A DNA stretch of 64,000 bases from Gp7-AA6 sp036395755 (lineage in GTDB: Bacteria; Acidobacteriota; Thermoanaerobaculia; UBA5066; Gp7-AA6): assembly GCA_036395755.1 (NCBI GenBank), contig DASWCZ010000054.1, positions 13,202 through 77,201 of the forward strand, written 5' to 3'. How positions within the stretch are numbered: position 1 is the first letter of the stretch; each line of letters starts with the position of its first letter. Shown here piece after piece: positions 8,265 to 15,913 of this stretch. The position numbers and the translations under genes are program-made. The notes under the pieces were generated by a model. The model made no database searches, was not told the origin of the DNA, and saw only the letters and a program-made list of their open reading frames with translations.

Positions 8265-8882
8265 CTACCCCCGCCGGTTGAGCAGGTCCAGGAACTCTTC
8301 GCGCACCGGCCGGTTGAAGAAGATCCCGCGGATCGCCGAGGTCACCGTGAGCGCGCCCGGCTTCTTGACCCCTCGCATCTCGACGCAGAGGTGGCGCGCC
8401 TCGACGACGACCATCACGCCCTGCGGCAGAAGCTTTTCCGCCATGAACTCGGCGATCTGCTCGGTCAGCCTCTCCTGGAGCTGTGGCCGGCAGGCGTAGA
8501 ACTCGACGATCCTCGGCATCTTCGACAGCCCGACGATCCGCTCGTTCGGAATGTACGCGACGTGCGCGTGGCCGTAGAAAGGGACGAAGTGATGCGCGCA
8601 CATCGAGTAGAAAGGGATGTCCTTCTCCATGACCATCGCGGTGTACCGCTCTTCGTTGGGAAAGACGGTGACTCTGGGCTCGGCCCCTTCCGAGAGCCCG
8701 TGGAACATCTCCAGGTACACCTTGGCGACCCGCACGTCGGTATCCCGAAGGTTGGGATCGCCCGGATCGAGACCCAGGGCTTCGATGATCGCCCGCATGT
8801 GCTTCGCGATCTCGGCGAGCTTGCGTTCCTCCTCGATCGAGCGGGGTATGACTTCGGTCTCGTCGATCGGTGGATGGGCCAT
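8265..8882 (-). CDS. folE: GTP cyclohydrolase I
   Basis: A 205-residue enzyme that converts GTP to 7,8-dihydroneopterin triphosphate, the first step of tetrahydrofolate (and possibly queuosine-type) synthesis. The zinc ligands are visible as Cys95 and His98 in SMCAHHFVPF and Cys166 in RHLCVEMRG; the 71-residue spacing between the cysteines equals that of the E. coli enzyme. Substrate-site sequences ERIVGLSK and GVKKPGA are intact, so this is the zinc-dependent type IA enzyme and should be active. It lies 16 bp downstream of the peroxiredoxin gene on the same strand and may be co-transcribed with it. Immediately beyond its stop is the palindromic element. Confidence 0.97.
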   Translation of the reverse strand: MAHPPIDETEVIPRSIEEERKLAEIAKHMRAIIEALGLDPGDPNLRDTDVRVAKVYLEMFHGLSEGAEPRVTVFPNEERYTAMVMEKDIPFYSMCAHHFVPFYGHAHVAYIPNERIVGLSKMPRIVEFYACRPQLQERLTEQIAEFMAEKLLPQGVMVVVEARHLCVEMRGVKKPGALTVTSAIRGIFFNRPVREEFLDLLNRRG

Positions 8883-8898
8883 TCGGGCGTCGCCTCCC

Positions 8899-9360
8899 TC
8901 AGGCCGCGCGGGCCTTCTCGAGAAGCGCCGCGATGTCGCGCGCGACCGGTACCTCGCTCTTCACGATCTCGAGGATCTTCCCGTCTTTTCCGATTACGAA
9001 TGCCGTTCTGGCGGCCATCCCCTTGTCGTCCAAGAAGACGCCGTACTTCTTAGCGACCTCCCCCTTCGGATGGAAGTCGGAGAGAAGGGGATAGGTGATG
9101 CCGAATTTTTCCGCGAACGCCCGGTGGCTCCAGAGCGAGTCGACCGAGACGCCGAGAACCGCGACGTCGTCGGAGGCGAGACCCGGCGCGAGCTGCGCGC
9201 ACTCCCGGTTCTCCGCCGAGCAGACCGGTGAGAAGTCGAGAGGATAGAAGAGCAGCACGACGTTCTTCTTCCCCCGAGAGTCGGACAGCGTCACCTTGCC
9301 CCCGATAGTCGACGGGAGAGTGAATTCCGGCGCGGTGTCTCCCACGCGAAGCTCGGTCAT
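8899..9360 (-). CDS. Peroxiredoxin of the AhpE/BCP type
   Basis: A 153-residue cytoplasmic thiol peroxidase that reduces hydrogen peroxide and organic hydroperoxides. The thioredoxin-fold core begins VGDTAPEFTLPS, and the peroxidatic Cys47 lies in FYPLDFSPVC, with a second Cys54 a turn away that could act as a resolving residue. The sequence after it (LGVSVDSLWSHRAFAEKFG, LSDFHPKGEVAKKYGV) is typical of the family. The ATG at 9360 is chosen over an upstream in-frame start at 9429 because it has an AAGGAG site and begins at the conserved fold; the longer form would overlap the upstream permease gene. It sits 43 bp after the ABC permease and 16 bp before folE. Confidence 0.93.
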   Translation of the reverse strand: MTELRVGDTAPEFTLPSTIGGKVTLSDSRGKKNVVLLFYPLDFSPVCSAENRECAQLAPGLASDDVAVLGVSVDSLWSHRAFAEKFGITYPLLSDFHPKGEVAKKYGVFLDDKGMAARTAFVIGKDGKILEIVKSEVPVARDIAALLEKARAA

Positions 9361-9403
9361 CGGGTCTCCTTCGAACGCGATTCTAGCGAATGGCGGAGAG
9401 GCG

Positions 9404-10510
9404 TCAGCTGATCGTCTTGCGGAAGGCACGGGTCGACCCCAGGACGAGCACGGCCGCGAGCGCGATCAGGGCCGCGACGCTCGGCCACAGATCGAGAAAG
9501 TTCGCGCCCCGGATGATGATCCCGCGCGAGATTCGGATGAAGTGCGTCGCCGGGAGCACCTGCGCGAAGATCCGCAGGGGCGCGGGAAGCGAAGAGAGCG
9601 GAAAGATGTACCCCGACAGCATGATCGAGGGGAGCAGGAACATCTGGGCGATCTGCGTGGCTTCCATCTGGGTCTGCGACCAGGAGGAGACGAGCAGCCC
9701 GAGCGAGAGGAGCGCGAAGAGATAGACGGTCGAGAGCGCGAGCAGGAGAAGGATGCTCCCATGGATCGGGACGCGGAAGACGAGAGTCATGAGGAGGAGG
9801 ATCAGGAGCAGCTGCGCGAACGCGAGGACGAGGTAGGGCAGGAGCTTTCCGAGGACGACCGCGACCGGAGAGGCCGGAGTCACCATGAGCTGCTCCAGCG
9901 TGCCGCGCTCCTTCTCCCGGACGATCGCGAACGCGGCGAGGAGCGTCCCGGAGAACGTGAGCAGGATTCCGACGAGTCCCGGGATGAGCAGATTCGCGCT
10001 GCGCGAGTCGGGGTTGAAGAGAAGCAGCGGGTGAACCCGGATCGAGAGCCGCTCGAAATTCGCGCCGGCGCCGAGCTCCTCGAGCGACCGCGCGAGGGCG
10101 ACGCCGTTCGCGGCGGCGAGCGCCTGGGAGGAAATCGACGAGTCCGATCCGTCGATGAGCACGAGGACGTCGGCCGACCGCCCCGCGAGCCGGCGCCGAG
10201 CGTAGTTGGGCGGGATTTCGATCCCGACGGAGGCCCGTCCCGCGATGATCTCTTCGCGCAGCGCCTCGCGGGAGTCGGCATATTTCTTCACGTCGAAGAG
10301 AGAGGTGTTGACGAATTCCGCGACGAGCTGCCGGCTCTCCGCCGTCCGGCTCTGATCGAAGACGACGGTGGGAACGTGGCGGACGTTCGTGTCGATCAGG
10401 CCGAAGAGCACGAGTTGGAACGCCGGAATCAGGAGCGCGAAGCGCAGCGTCCCCTTATCGCGTGCCATCTGGACCGCCTCCTTGCGGAGGACCGCGCGGA
10501 AACCCCTCAT
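9404..10510 (-). CDS. ABC-2 type export permease
   Basis: A 368-residue inner-membrane permease of the YhhJ/YbhS type. It has an N-terminal membrane helix (about 20-45), a large periplasmic region (about 45-185), and a cluster of five further helices from about 190 to 360 with the family sequence IVREKERGTLEQLMVTP. Such permeases pair with the neighbouring ATPase and an HlyD-like adaptor to export drugs or lipophilic compounds. The ATG at 10510 overlaps the ATPase stop as ATGA. Only one permease gene is present, so it probably homodimerises, whereas the E. coli YbhFSR system has two. Substrate is unknown. Confidence 0.92.
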   Translation of the reverse strand: MRGFRAVLRKEAVQMARDKGTLRFALLIPAFQLVLFGLIDTNVRHVPTVVFDQSRTAESRQLVAEFVNTSLFDVKKYADSREALREEIIAGRASVGIEIPPNYARRRLAGRSADVLVLIDGSDSSISSQALAAANGVALARSLEELGAGANFERLSIRVHPLLLFNPDSRSANLLIPGLVGILLTFSGTLLAAFAIVREKERGTLEQLMVTPASPVAVVLGKLLPYLVLAFAQLLLILLLMTLVFRVPIHGSILLLLALSTVYLFALLSLGLLVSSWSQTQMEATQIAQMFLLPSIMLSGYIFPLSSLPAPLRIFAQVLPATHFIRISRGIIIRGANFLDLWPSVAALIALAAVLVLGSTRAFRKTIS

Positions 10511-11523
10511 CGGGAGGCCGCCACCGGTTCGGCGGGGGGCGCGACTGGGACCTCGCCGCGCTTGCCCCTCTCGATCTCGGTCAGCCGGACGAAGACGTCC
10601 TCCAGCGTCGCTTCGATCGGTCGGACCTTCACGGGCGCTCCGGCGGCGGCCTCCAGGTCGCGCGCAATCCGGTCGTCCGGGATCTCGGCACGCAAGAGGA
10701 TGTGGAGGGAGTTGCCGAAGATGGTCAGGTCTTCGACGTAGGGAAACTCCCGGGCATGTCTCATCACCGCGGCGACTCCCGCCTCACACTCCGCCTCCAC
10801 GCGGCGCGTGCCCGGAGGGGTGACTTCGGGTATCCGCGTCAAATCTTTCGGATCGCCCTCGACGAGCATCCGGGAGAGGTAGAGGTATCCGACGCGCCCG
10901 CAACGCTCGGCCTCGTCCATGTAGTGGGTGCTCACGAGGAGTGTCACTCCTCCCGCGGCGAGCGTGAAGAGAAGGTTCCAGAGCTCCCGCCGCGCCACCG
11001 GGTCGATGCCCGCCGTGGGCTCGTCCAAGAAGAGCACCCGCGGCTCGTGCATGAGAGCCGCGGCCAGCGCGAGACGCTGTTTCCAGCCGCCGGAGAGCTG
11101 GCCCGCAAGGCGATCCACGTAAGGTCGGATGGAGGTCAGCTTGATCGCCCAGTCGCGCCGCTCCGCCTTCCGCGGCCCCTCGAGGCCGTAGACCTCCGCG
11201 AAGAAGGTCAGGTTCTCGAGGACCGTCAGGTCTTCGTAGAGCGAGAACTTCTGCGGCACGTAGCCGATTCGCCGGCGGATCTCCTCGCCCTGCGTCGACA
11301 CGTCCAGGCCGTCGACTCGGGCGGTCCCTTCCGTCGGCGCGAGCAGACCGCAGAGGATGCGGATCATCGTGGACTTGCCGGAGCCGTTCGGGCCGAGGAG
11401 TCCGTAGATCTCGCCGCGCGGAACGGCGAGCGAGACCTTGTCGAGCGCGCGTACGTTTCCGAAGTCGCGCGAGACGCCGTGCACTTCGATGCCGAAAGGG
11501 GAGGTCTCCGACATCGCCGTCAC
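10507..11523 (-). CDS. ABC transporter ATP-binding subunit
   Basis: A 338-residue cytoplasmic ATPase. The Walker A motif is GLLGPNGSGKSTMI, the signature motif QLSGGWKQRL and Walker B RVLFLDEPTAG, followed by the switch histidine in LLVSTHYMDEAERC; all are intact. A C-terminal extension of about 100 residues, seen in YbhF- and DrrA-like exporters, follows. The GTG at 11523 overlaps the HlyD gene stop as GTGA; an internal ATG at 11514 (MSETSPFG) is a possible alternative start. It forms an operon with the adaptor upstream and the permease downstream, and the three together suggest a tripartite efflux pump whose outer-membrane channel is encoded elsewhere. Confidence 0.94.
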   Translation of the reverse strand: MTAMSETSPFGIEVHGVSRDFGNVRALDKVSLAVPRGEIYGLLGPNGSGKSTMIRILCGLLAPTEGTARVDGLDVSTQGEEIRRRIGYVPQKFSLYEDLTVLENLTFFAEVYGLEGPRKAERRDWAIKLTSIRPYVDRLAGQLSGGWKQRLALAAALMHEPRVLFLDEPTAGIDPVARRELWNLLFTLAAGGVTLLVSTHYMDEAERCGRVGYLYLSRMLVEGDPKDLTRIPEVTPPGTRRVEAECEAGVAAVMRHAREFPYVEDLTIFGNSLHILLRAEIPDDRIARDLEAAAGAPVKVRPIEATLEDVFVRLTEIERGKRGEVPVAPPAEPVAASR

Positions 11524-12452
11524 CCCGTCAGCCGGACGAGCGCGGCCATGCCGGGCTTCAACTCCGGCGCCGGATCGATCGCGATCTTCACTCCGAAGAC
11601 CTGGTCCATCCGCTGCTTCAGGGTCTGGACGTTACGCGGCGTGTATTCCCCCTGTTCCCGAATCTCGACGACTTTTCCGGAGAACTCGTGCCTGGGAAAG
11701 CTGTCGACCGTGATCACCGCCTTCTGCCCGAGCCGCACGCGTCCGAGCGAAGGCTCGGGCACCCAGACGCGCACCCAGAGCTGCGAGGGTTCCAGGATCC
11801 GCGCGACGGGCTGGTTCGGTCCCACGAGGTCTCCCGGCCGCAGGTCGATCGTCTCGACGATTCCGTCCACGGGAGACCTCACCACCGTCTCCTGGCTCTG
11901 ACGCAGGAGGTACGCGAGCCGCTGCTCCGCCTGGTCGAGCGCGGCCTCGGCGGCGTGGACGTCCTCGATCCGGCTGCCGCGCTCGAGCTCCCGATAGGTC
12001 TCGAGAGCCGTCTTCGCGGCCGTCGCGGCGTCGTCGTACTGCTGGTGCGGGATCAGTCCCTGATCGAGCAGAGGCTTCAACCGACGGCGCTCCCGTTCCA
12101 CGTTGTCCGCCTGCGCCCGGGCGCGGCTCACCTCTTCGCGGCGCGGCCCGGCGCGGGTGCGCGCGAGGTTGGCGCGCGCTTGTTCTACGACCGCCCGCTG
12201 TTCGCGGATCTGGAGGGCGCCGAGATCGGTCTCGAACGTGACGAGCGGTTGCTCTGCGCGGACCGTCGCTCCCTCGGCCACGAGCACCGCGGAAACCCGG
12301 CCGCCCACGAGCGACCCGACCTCGACGTCCCGGGCCTCGATCGAGCCGGAGAGGACGAGCGGCTTCTCCGTCCGCGATGACCGGAAAGCCCAGAACGCGC
12401 CTCCCGCCGCGACGATCAGGAGCGGGATCCACAACAGACGGCGTCTCTTCAC
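11520..12452 (-). CDS. HlyD-family periplasmic adaptor protein
   Basis: A 310-residue membrane-fusion protein. One N-terminal membrane helix (about 6-23) is followed by the biotinyl/lipoyl half-motif GSIEARDVEVGSLVGGRV, a long helical hairpin (about 85-195, with coiled-coil character), the second lipoyl half around VVRSPVDGIVETIDL, and a beta-barrel domain near the C-terminus. It links the inner-membrane ABC exporter to an outer-membrane channel. A GTG start at 12452 is chosen because it follows a GAGGAG-type site and directly precedes the charged, membrane-anchoring N-terminus; the frame is open much further upstream but antisense-like there. First gene of the exporter operon. Confidence 0.9.
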   Translation of the reverse strand: MKRRRLLWIPLLIVAAGGAFWAFRSSRTEKPLVLSGSIEARDVEVGSLVGGRVSAVLVAEGATVRAEQPLVTFETDLGALQIREQRAVVEQARANLARTRAGPRREEVSRARAQADNVERERRRLKPLLDQGLIPHQQYDDAATAAKTALETYRELERGSRIEDVHAAEAALDQAEQRLAYLLRQSQETVVRSPVDGIVETIDLRPGDLVGPNQPVARILEPSQLWVRVWVPEPSLGRVRLGQKAVITVDSFPRHEFSGKVVEIREQGEYTPRNVQTLKQRMDQVFGVKIAIDPAPELKPGMAALVRLTG

Positions 12453-12538
12453 GATGACTTTCTCCTCACTCCTCGGTCGGAATAAGGACGGATACGTTAA
12501 TTGAGAAATGGCTGCGAAACGATCGGCAGTCTTCGCTC

Positions 12539-14281
12539 TCAGCTCGGAAGCGGGCGGCCTCTGCGTCGTTCCAGCCACGCGGCCAGCTCCTCCGCGCTCT
12601 TCGCGTTCAGAGTCGCGGCGGGCGTCACCCAGCCCTTGCGGGCGATCCCGACGGCGTACGCGGCGTTTTCGAGCTCCCTGATCGAATGCGCGTCCGGCCC
12701 CATCGAGAAGAGTACGCCCTGCTCGCCCCCCGATCTGCAGAGTCGCCAGTCGAGGTCGAGACGGTGTGGCGAGCCGTTGACTTCGACCGCGCAACCGGAG
12801 CGAGCCGCCGCCGAGAGCACGGCTTCCATGTCGGCGTCGATGCCTTTCCGCGTCAGGAGAAGCCGGCCCGTCGGGTGTCCGAGGACCGAGACTCGCGGGT
12901 TCTCGACTGCGCGGATCAACCGGCGCGTCTGCTCCTCGCGGGGAAGCCCGAATCGCGAGTGGACGGAGGCCACCACGACCTCGAACGTGTCGAGGAATTC
13001 GTCGCCGTAGTCGATCGAGCCGTCGGCGAGGATGTCCGCTTCGGTCCCGTGAAAGATCCGAAACCCGGGAAACCTGGACTGCGCCTCGCGAATCGCCTCC
13101 CTCTGGCGAAGGACGCGGTCCGGCGTGAGCCCGCCCGCGTAGCCGGCTCCCTGGCTGTGGTCCGTGATCGCGGCGTACTCGTAGCCGGCTGCCTTCGCGG
13201 CGCCGACCATTTCCTCGAGTGTCGCGCGGCCGTCGGATTCCGTCGTGTGGACGTGGATCAGTCCGCGGAGGTCGGACTCGACGACGAGGTCCGGCAGCGC
13301 GCCCCGGGCGGCCGCTTCGATCTCGCCCTGTCCTTCGCGCAGCTCCGGCTCGATGAACGGAAGTCCCAGGCTCCGGTAAACGTCCGTCTCGGTCCGGGCC
13401 GCTCGCGGCTTGGCGCCGCCGCTCCCGCGGAATACGCCCTTCTCGTCGAGCCGGAGGCCCCGCTCCCGCGCGAATTCCCCGAGCCCGGCGAGATGCTCTT
13501 TCGATCCGGTCGCATGAAGGAGGGCGGCGGCGTACGCCTCGTCCGGGACGACGGTCAGGTCCGCGCGGAGCCCTTCGCCCAGACGTAGGGAGACCTTCCG
13601 GCCTTCCGCGGCGACGACTTCCGCGATACCGGCCTTCTCCCGGAAGCTCCGCGCGAGCTCGGCCGGGCGGTCCGAGGCGGCGACCAGATCGACGCCTTCG
13701 ACGACTTCCGAACGGCGCCGCAAGCCTCCCGCGATCTCGATTCGCGACGCGAGTCCGGTCGCCGAGAGCGCGGCCGCGATCTCCTCCGCCCGCCACCGGA
13801 CCGCGGAATAGCGGTGGAGCCCGACGGTCGTCCGCAACATCTCGATGCCACGGAGGATCCGCTCCTCCGTCTTCGGGCCGAAGCCCGGGAGCCCCGCGAC
13901 CTTTCCCTCCCGGCACGCGCTCTCGAGCGCCGAGAGGGAGTCGATGCCGAGCTGTTCGTGAAGGATCTTTGCCTTGCGCGCACCGACGCCCGGAATTCTC
14001 AAGCACTCGCGCAGGCCCGCCGGGAAGCTCGCGCGCAGCTCGTCGTAATAGGGGAGCGAGCCGGTCGCGAGAAGCGTCTCGATGTTGGAGAAGAGGCCGG
14101 CTCCGATACCCGGAACTTTCAGCAGGTCACGGGTGCGGACCGCCCCCGCGAGGTCTCCCGAGAAACCGCGGATGGCACGCGCGCCCGCGTCGTACGCGCG
14201 CACCTTGAACACGTTCTCGCCTTTCAGCTCGAGCATCCCCGCGATCTCCTCGAGCACGCGGGCAACCTCGCTCTTCTCCAC
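12539..14281 (-). CDS. polX: PolX-family protein: HhH/polymerase-like domain plus PHP domain, altered polymerase site
   Basis: A 580-residue protein. Helix-hairpin-helix motifs VPGIGAGL (56-63), IPGVGARKA (96-104) and LPGFGPKTE (131-139) are followed by the palm region and a PHP phosphoesterase domain (about 340-580). PHP metal ligands look complete: HVH (343-345), TDH (373-375), GTEAD, VLGHP and PDAH. In bacterial PolX the palm motif normally reads GS..RR..E..GDxD; here it is AGGLRRRSEVVEGVDLV, so the Ser is Gly and the first metal-binding Asp is Gly196, while Asp198 and Asp241 remain. Gap-filling synthesis may therefore be weak or absent, with PHP nuclease/phosphatase activity retained. The start is GTG. 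It is divergent from the dodecin gene and should act in base-excision or gap repair. Confidence 0.88.
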   Translation of the reverse strand: MEKSEVARVLEEIAGMLELKGENVFKVRAYDAGARAIRGFSGDLAGAVRTRDLLKVPGIGAGLFSNIETLLATGSLPYYDELRASFPAGLRECLRIPGVGARKAKILHEQLGIDSLSALESACREGKVAGLPGFGPKTEERILRGIEMLRTTVGLHRYSAVRWRAEEIAAALSATGLASRIEIAGGLRRRSEVVEGVDLVAASDRPAELARSFREKAGIAEVVAAEGRKVSLRLGEGLRADLTVVPDEAYAAALLHATGSKEHLAGLGEFARERGLRLDEKGVFRGSGGAKPRAARTETDVYRSLGLPFIEPELREGQGEIEAAARGALPDLVVESDLRGLIHVHTTESDGRATLEEMVGAAKAAGYEYAAITDHSQGAGYAGGLTPDRVLRQREAIREAQSRFPGFRIFHGTEADILADGSIDYGDEFLDTFEVVVASVHSRFGLPREEQTRRLIRAVENPRVSVLGHPTGRLLLTRKGIDADMEAVLSAAARSGCAVEVNGSPHRLDLDWRLCRSGGEQGVLFSMGPDAHSIRELENAAYAVGIARKGWVTPAATLNAKSAEELAAWLERRRGRPLPS

Positions 14282-14358
14282 GGCGGCGATTCTAAGAGTG
14301 GGCCGTGGTCTCGATGCGGCGGAACGGTTGTTGCAGAGCGCCGGGCAAGGAGGAATCC

Positions 14359-14574
14359 ATGTCCGTTGCGAAGATCATCGAGCTCGTTGCCTCGTCGGAC
14401 AAGAGCTGGGACGACGCCGTTCGCGCCGCCGTCGCGGAGGCCTCGAAGACCGTCCGCGGCATGCGCGGCGTCGACGTCCAGGACTGGACCGCTCGCATCC
14501 AGGGGGGCCGCATCGTCGAATACAAGGCGAACGTCAAGATCGCGTTCGGAATCGAAGAGGAGCCGGGGGCGTAA
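14359..14574 (+). CDS. Dodecin, flavin-binding storage protein
   Basis: A 71-residue protein that assembles as a hollow dodecamer binding FMN/riboflavin (and CoA in some members) to store or buffer flavins. The family pattern is clear: an N-terminal strand VAKIIELVASS, a helix SWDDAVRAAVAEASKT, then VDVQDWTARIQGG in which Trp43 and Gln49 correspond to residues stacking with and hydrogen-bonding the isoalloxazine ring, and the last strand YKANVKIAF. The ATG at 14359 has a good GGAGGA site; an earlier in-frame start at 14305 lacks one. It precedes the PHP gene by 11 bp and is divergent from polX. Riboflavin genes (ribD, ribE) occur elsewhere in the window. Confidence 0.93.
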   Translation: MSVAKIIELVASSDKSWDDAVRAAVAEASKTVRGMRGVDVQDWTARIQGGRIVEYKANVKIAFGIEEEPGA

Positions 14575-14585
14575 AATCGGACCGT

Positions 14586-15410
14586 TTGCGGGTTGACCTC
14601 CACAGCCATTCGAGCGTCTCTGACGGGCTCGACGCACCGGGCGAGCTCGTCCGCCGCATGGCGGAGGGGGGGATCGACGCGTTCGCGCTCACGGACCACG
14701 ACACGTTGCAGGGGCTACCGGAGGCGCGCGAAGAGGCGCGGCGGCGCGGGATCGAGCTCATCTCCGGCACGGAGATCTCCGCCAACTTCGCGGGGGAGAA
14801 CGACGTTCACATCCTGGCGCTCTTCGTGGACGAGACGAATGACGCCTTCAACGCGATCCTCGGACAGCGACAGAAAGCCCGGCGGACCCGCGGCGAGCGG
14901 ATGGCGCAGAAGCTCGTCCAGGCAGGATTCGCGATCGATCTCGATGCGATCCATGCGGACGTGGGGGACGGCGTCTGGGGGAGGCCGCACATCGCGCGCG
15001 CCCTGATCCGCGGCGGATACGCGACAACGAACGACGAAGCTTTCGATCGCTTCCTGGGTGAAGAGCATCCCTGGTATGTGCCGTACGAGAGGTGGCCGGC
15101 GGCCGAGGTTGTCGCAGCGGTGCATCGGGCGGGTGGCGTGTGCTCGCTCGCCCACTCCGTCTGGTACCACGACGCCGAGACGTTGATTGCCGGCCTCGCC
15201 GGTGCGGGCCTCGACGCCGTCGAGGTCTTCCACCCCGATCACGGTCCGGGGGAGGAAGAGCGATTCGGCAGGCTCGCTCGGGACCTCGGTCTCGCGCCGA
15301 CCGCCGGAAGCGACTTCCACGGATCGGTCGAGGGAAAGAAGTTTCCGGGCGGAGTGTTCGGCGATGCCCGGATGCTCGAAACACTGCGCGCCCGGATGCC
15401 GCGGGGATGA
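14586..15410 (+). CDS. PHP-domain phosphoesterase (TrpH/RNase AM-like)
   Basis: A 274-residue enzyme of the PHP superfamily closest to YciV/TrpH, which hydrolyse 3',5'-nucleoside bisphosphates and trim RNA 5' ends. Metal ligands are seen in VDLHSHSSVSDG, LTDHDTL, GTEISA, SLAHS and GSDFHG. The typical insertion with RPHIARALIRGGY and EAFDRFLGEEHPWYVP is present. The start is assigned to a TTG at 14586, three residues before the conserved VDLHSH, because no ATG or GTG lies between the dodecin stop and the motif; a weak ribosome site leaves this uncertain. It is probably co-transcribed with the dodecin gene and the DsrE-like gene. Confidence 0.87.
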   Translation: MRVDLHSHSSVSDGLDAPGELVRRMAEGGIDAFALTDHDTLQGLPEAREEARRRGIELISGTEISANFAGENDVHILALFVDETNDAFNAILGQRQKARRTRGERMAQKLVQAGFAIDLDAIHADVGDGVWGRPHIARALIRGGYATTNDEAFDRFLGEEHPWYVPYERWPAAEVVAAVHRAGGVCSLAHSVWYHDAETLIAGLAGAGLDAVEVFHPDHGPGEEERFGRLARDLGLAPTAGSDFHGSVEGKKFPGGVFGDARMLETLRARMPRG

Positions 15411-15414
15411 CGGG

Positions 15415-15786
15415 ATGACGGGAGGCTCCGACCGCCAGAGCTGGGTCGTTCTCCTCCACCGCGCCGAGGAGGGCGGGTTGACCGAGGCGGCCGCGATGGC
15501 CGCGGCCGCGACCTCGCTCGGGATTTCCGTGACGCTCGTGTGGTTCGACGGCGCGCTCGACGCCCTCGTCTCCGGAGATCTCGAGGAATCGGCCGGCGAA
15601 TCGAGTACCGCCGCGCTGCTCGCGGGGGCGCGCGAGACCGGTCTCCTGCGGTCGCTCGGCTGTTCCGCGTCGGCAGTGAACCGGAAGCTCGACCTCGGCG
15701 CCGTCCGGGCCGCGGTCGACGAGATCGTAGGATGGCCGACGGCGGTTTCACTGATCCGCGCCGCGGACAAGGCGTTCGTCTGGTGA
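15415..15786 (+). CDS. DsrE-family-like small protein
   Basis: A 123-residue protein that starts 5 bp after the PHP gene. It has an alternating beta-alpha pattern: WVVLLHRAE, a helix with an Ala-rich face, SVTLVWFDGAL, then LLRSLGCSAS with a single cysteine, and a final VDEIVGWPTAVSLIRAADKAFVW. The last stretch, a helix leading into a hydrophobic strand, and the position of the cysteine match the DsrE/DsrF/TusD fold, whose members relay sulfane sulfur or act as simple small-molecule binding proteins. Assignment rests on fold pattern only. The ATG at 15415 is the first in-frame start after the upstream stop. A palindromic AT-rich stem-loop follows the gene. Confidence 0.6.
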   Translation: MTGGSDRQSWVVLLHRAEEGGLTEAAAMAAAATSLGISVTLVWFDGALDALVSGDLEESAGESSTAALLAGARETGLLRSLGCSASAVNRKLDLGAVRAAVDEIVGWPTAVSLIRAADKAFVW

Positions 15787-15862
15787 CGACGGCGCCCGGA
15801 CGTCCTCTCGGACATCATCTGTCCCTCTGATCGCGCGAACCTCTGCGGAAAAGAGAGGCGCT

Positions 15863-15884
15863 GCGGAAAAGAAATTTTTTCCGC
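15863..15884. terminator. Stem-loop between the DsrE-like gene and dnaB
   Basis: GCGGAAAA (15863-15870) pairs perfectly with TTTTCCGC (15877-15884) across a six-base loop, next to a direct repeat of CTGCGGAAAAGA just upstream (starting near 15843 and 15861). It may end the dodecin-PHP-dsrE transcript, though the T run forms part of the stem, so it could instead be a regulatory structure upstream of dnaB. Confidence 0.4.
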
Positions 15885-15913
15885 CGCGCCCGCCGTGAGG
15901 AGGCCTTCGCCGG

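Noticed and set aside
12501..13010. A plus-strand frame between hlyD and polX
   Set aside because: It is antisense to the polX C-terminus, rich in Ser/Arg/Pro, without a domain.
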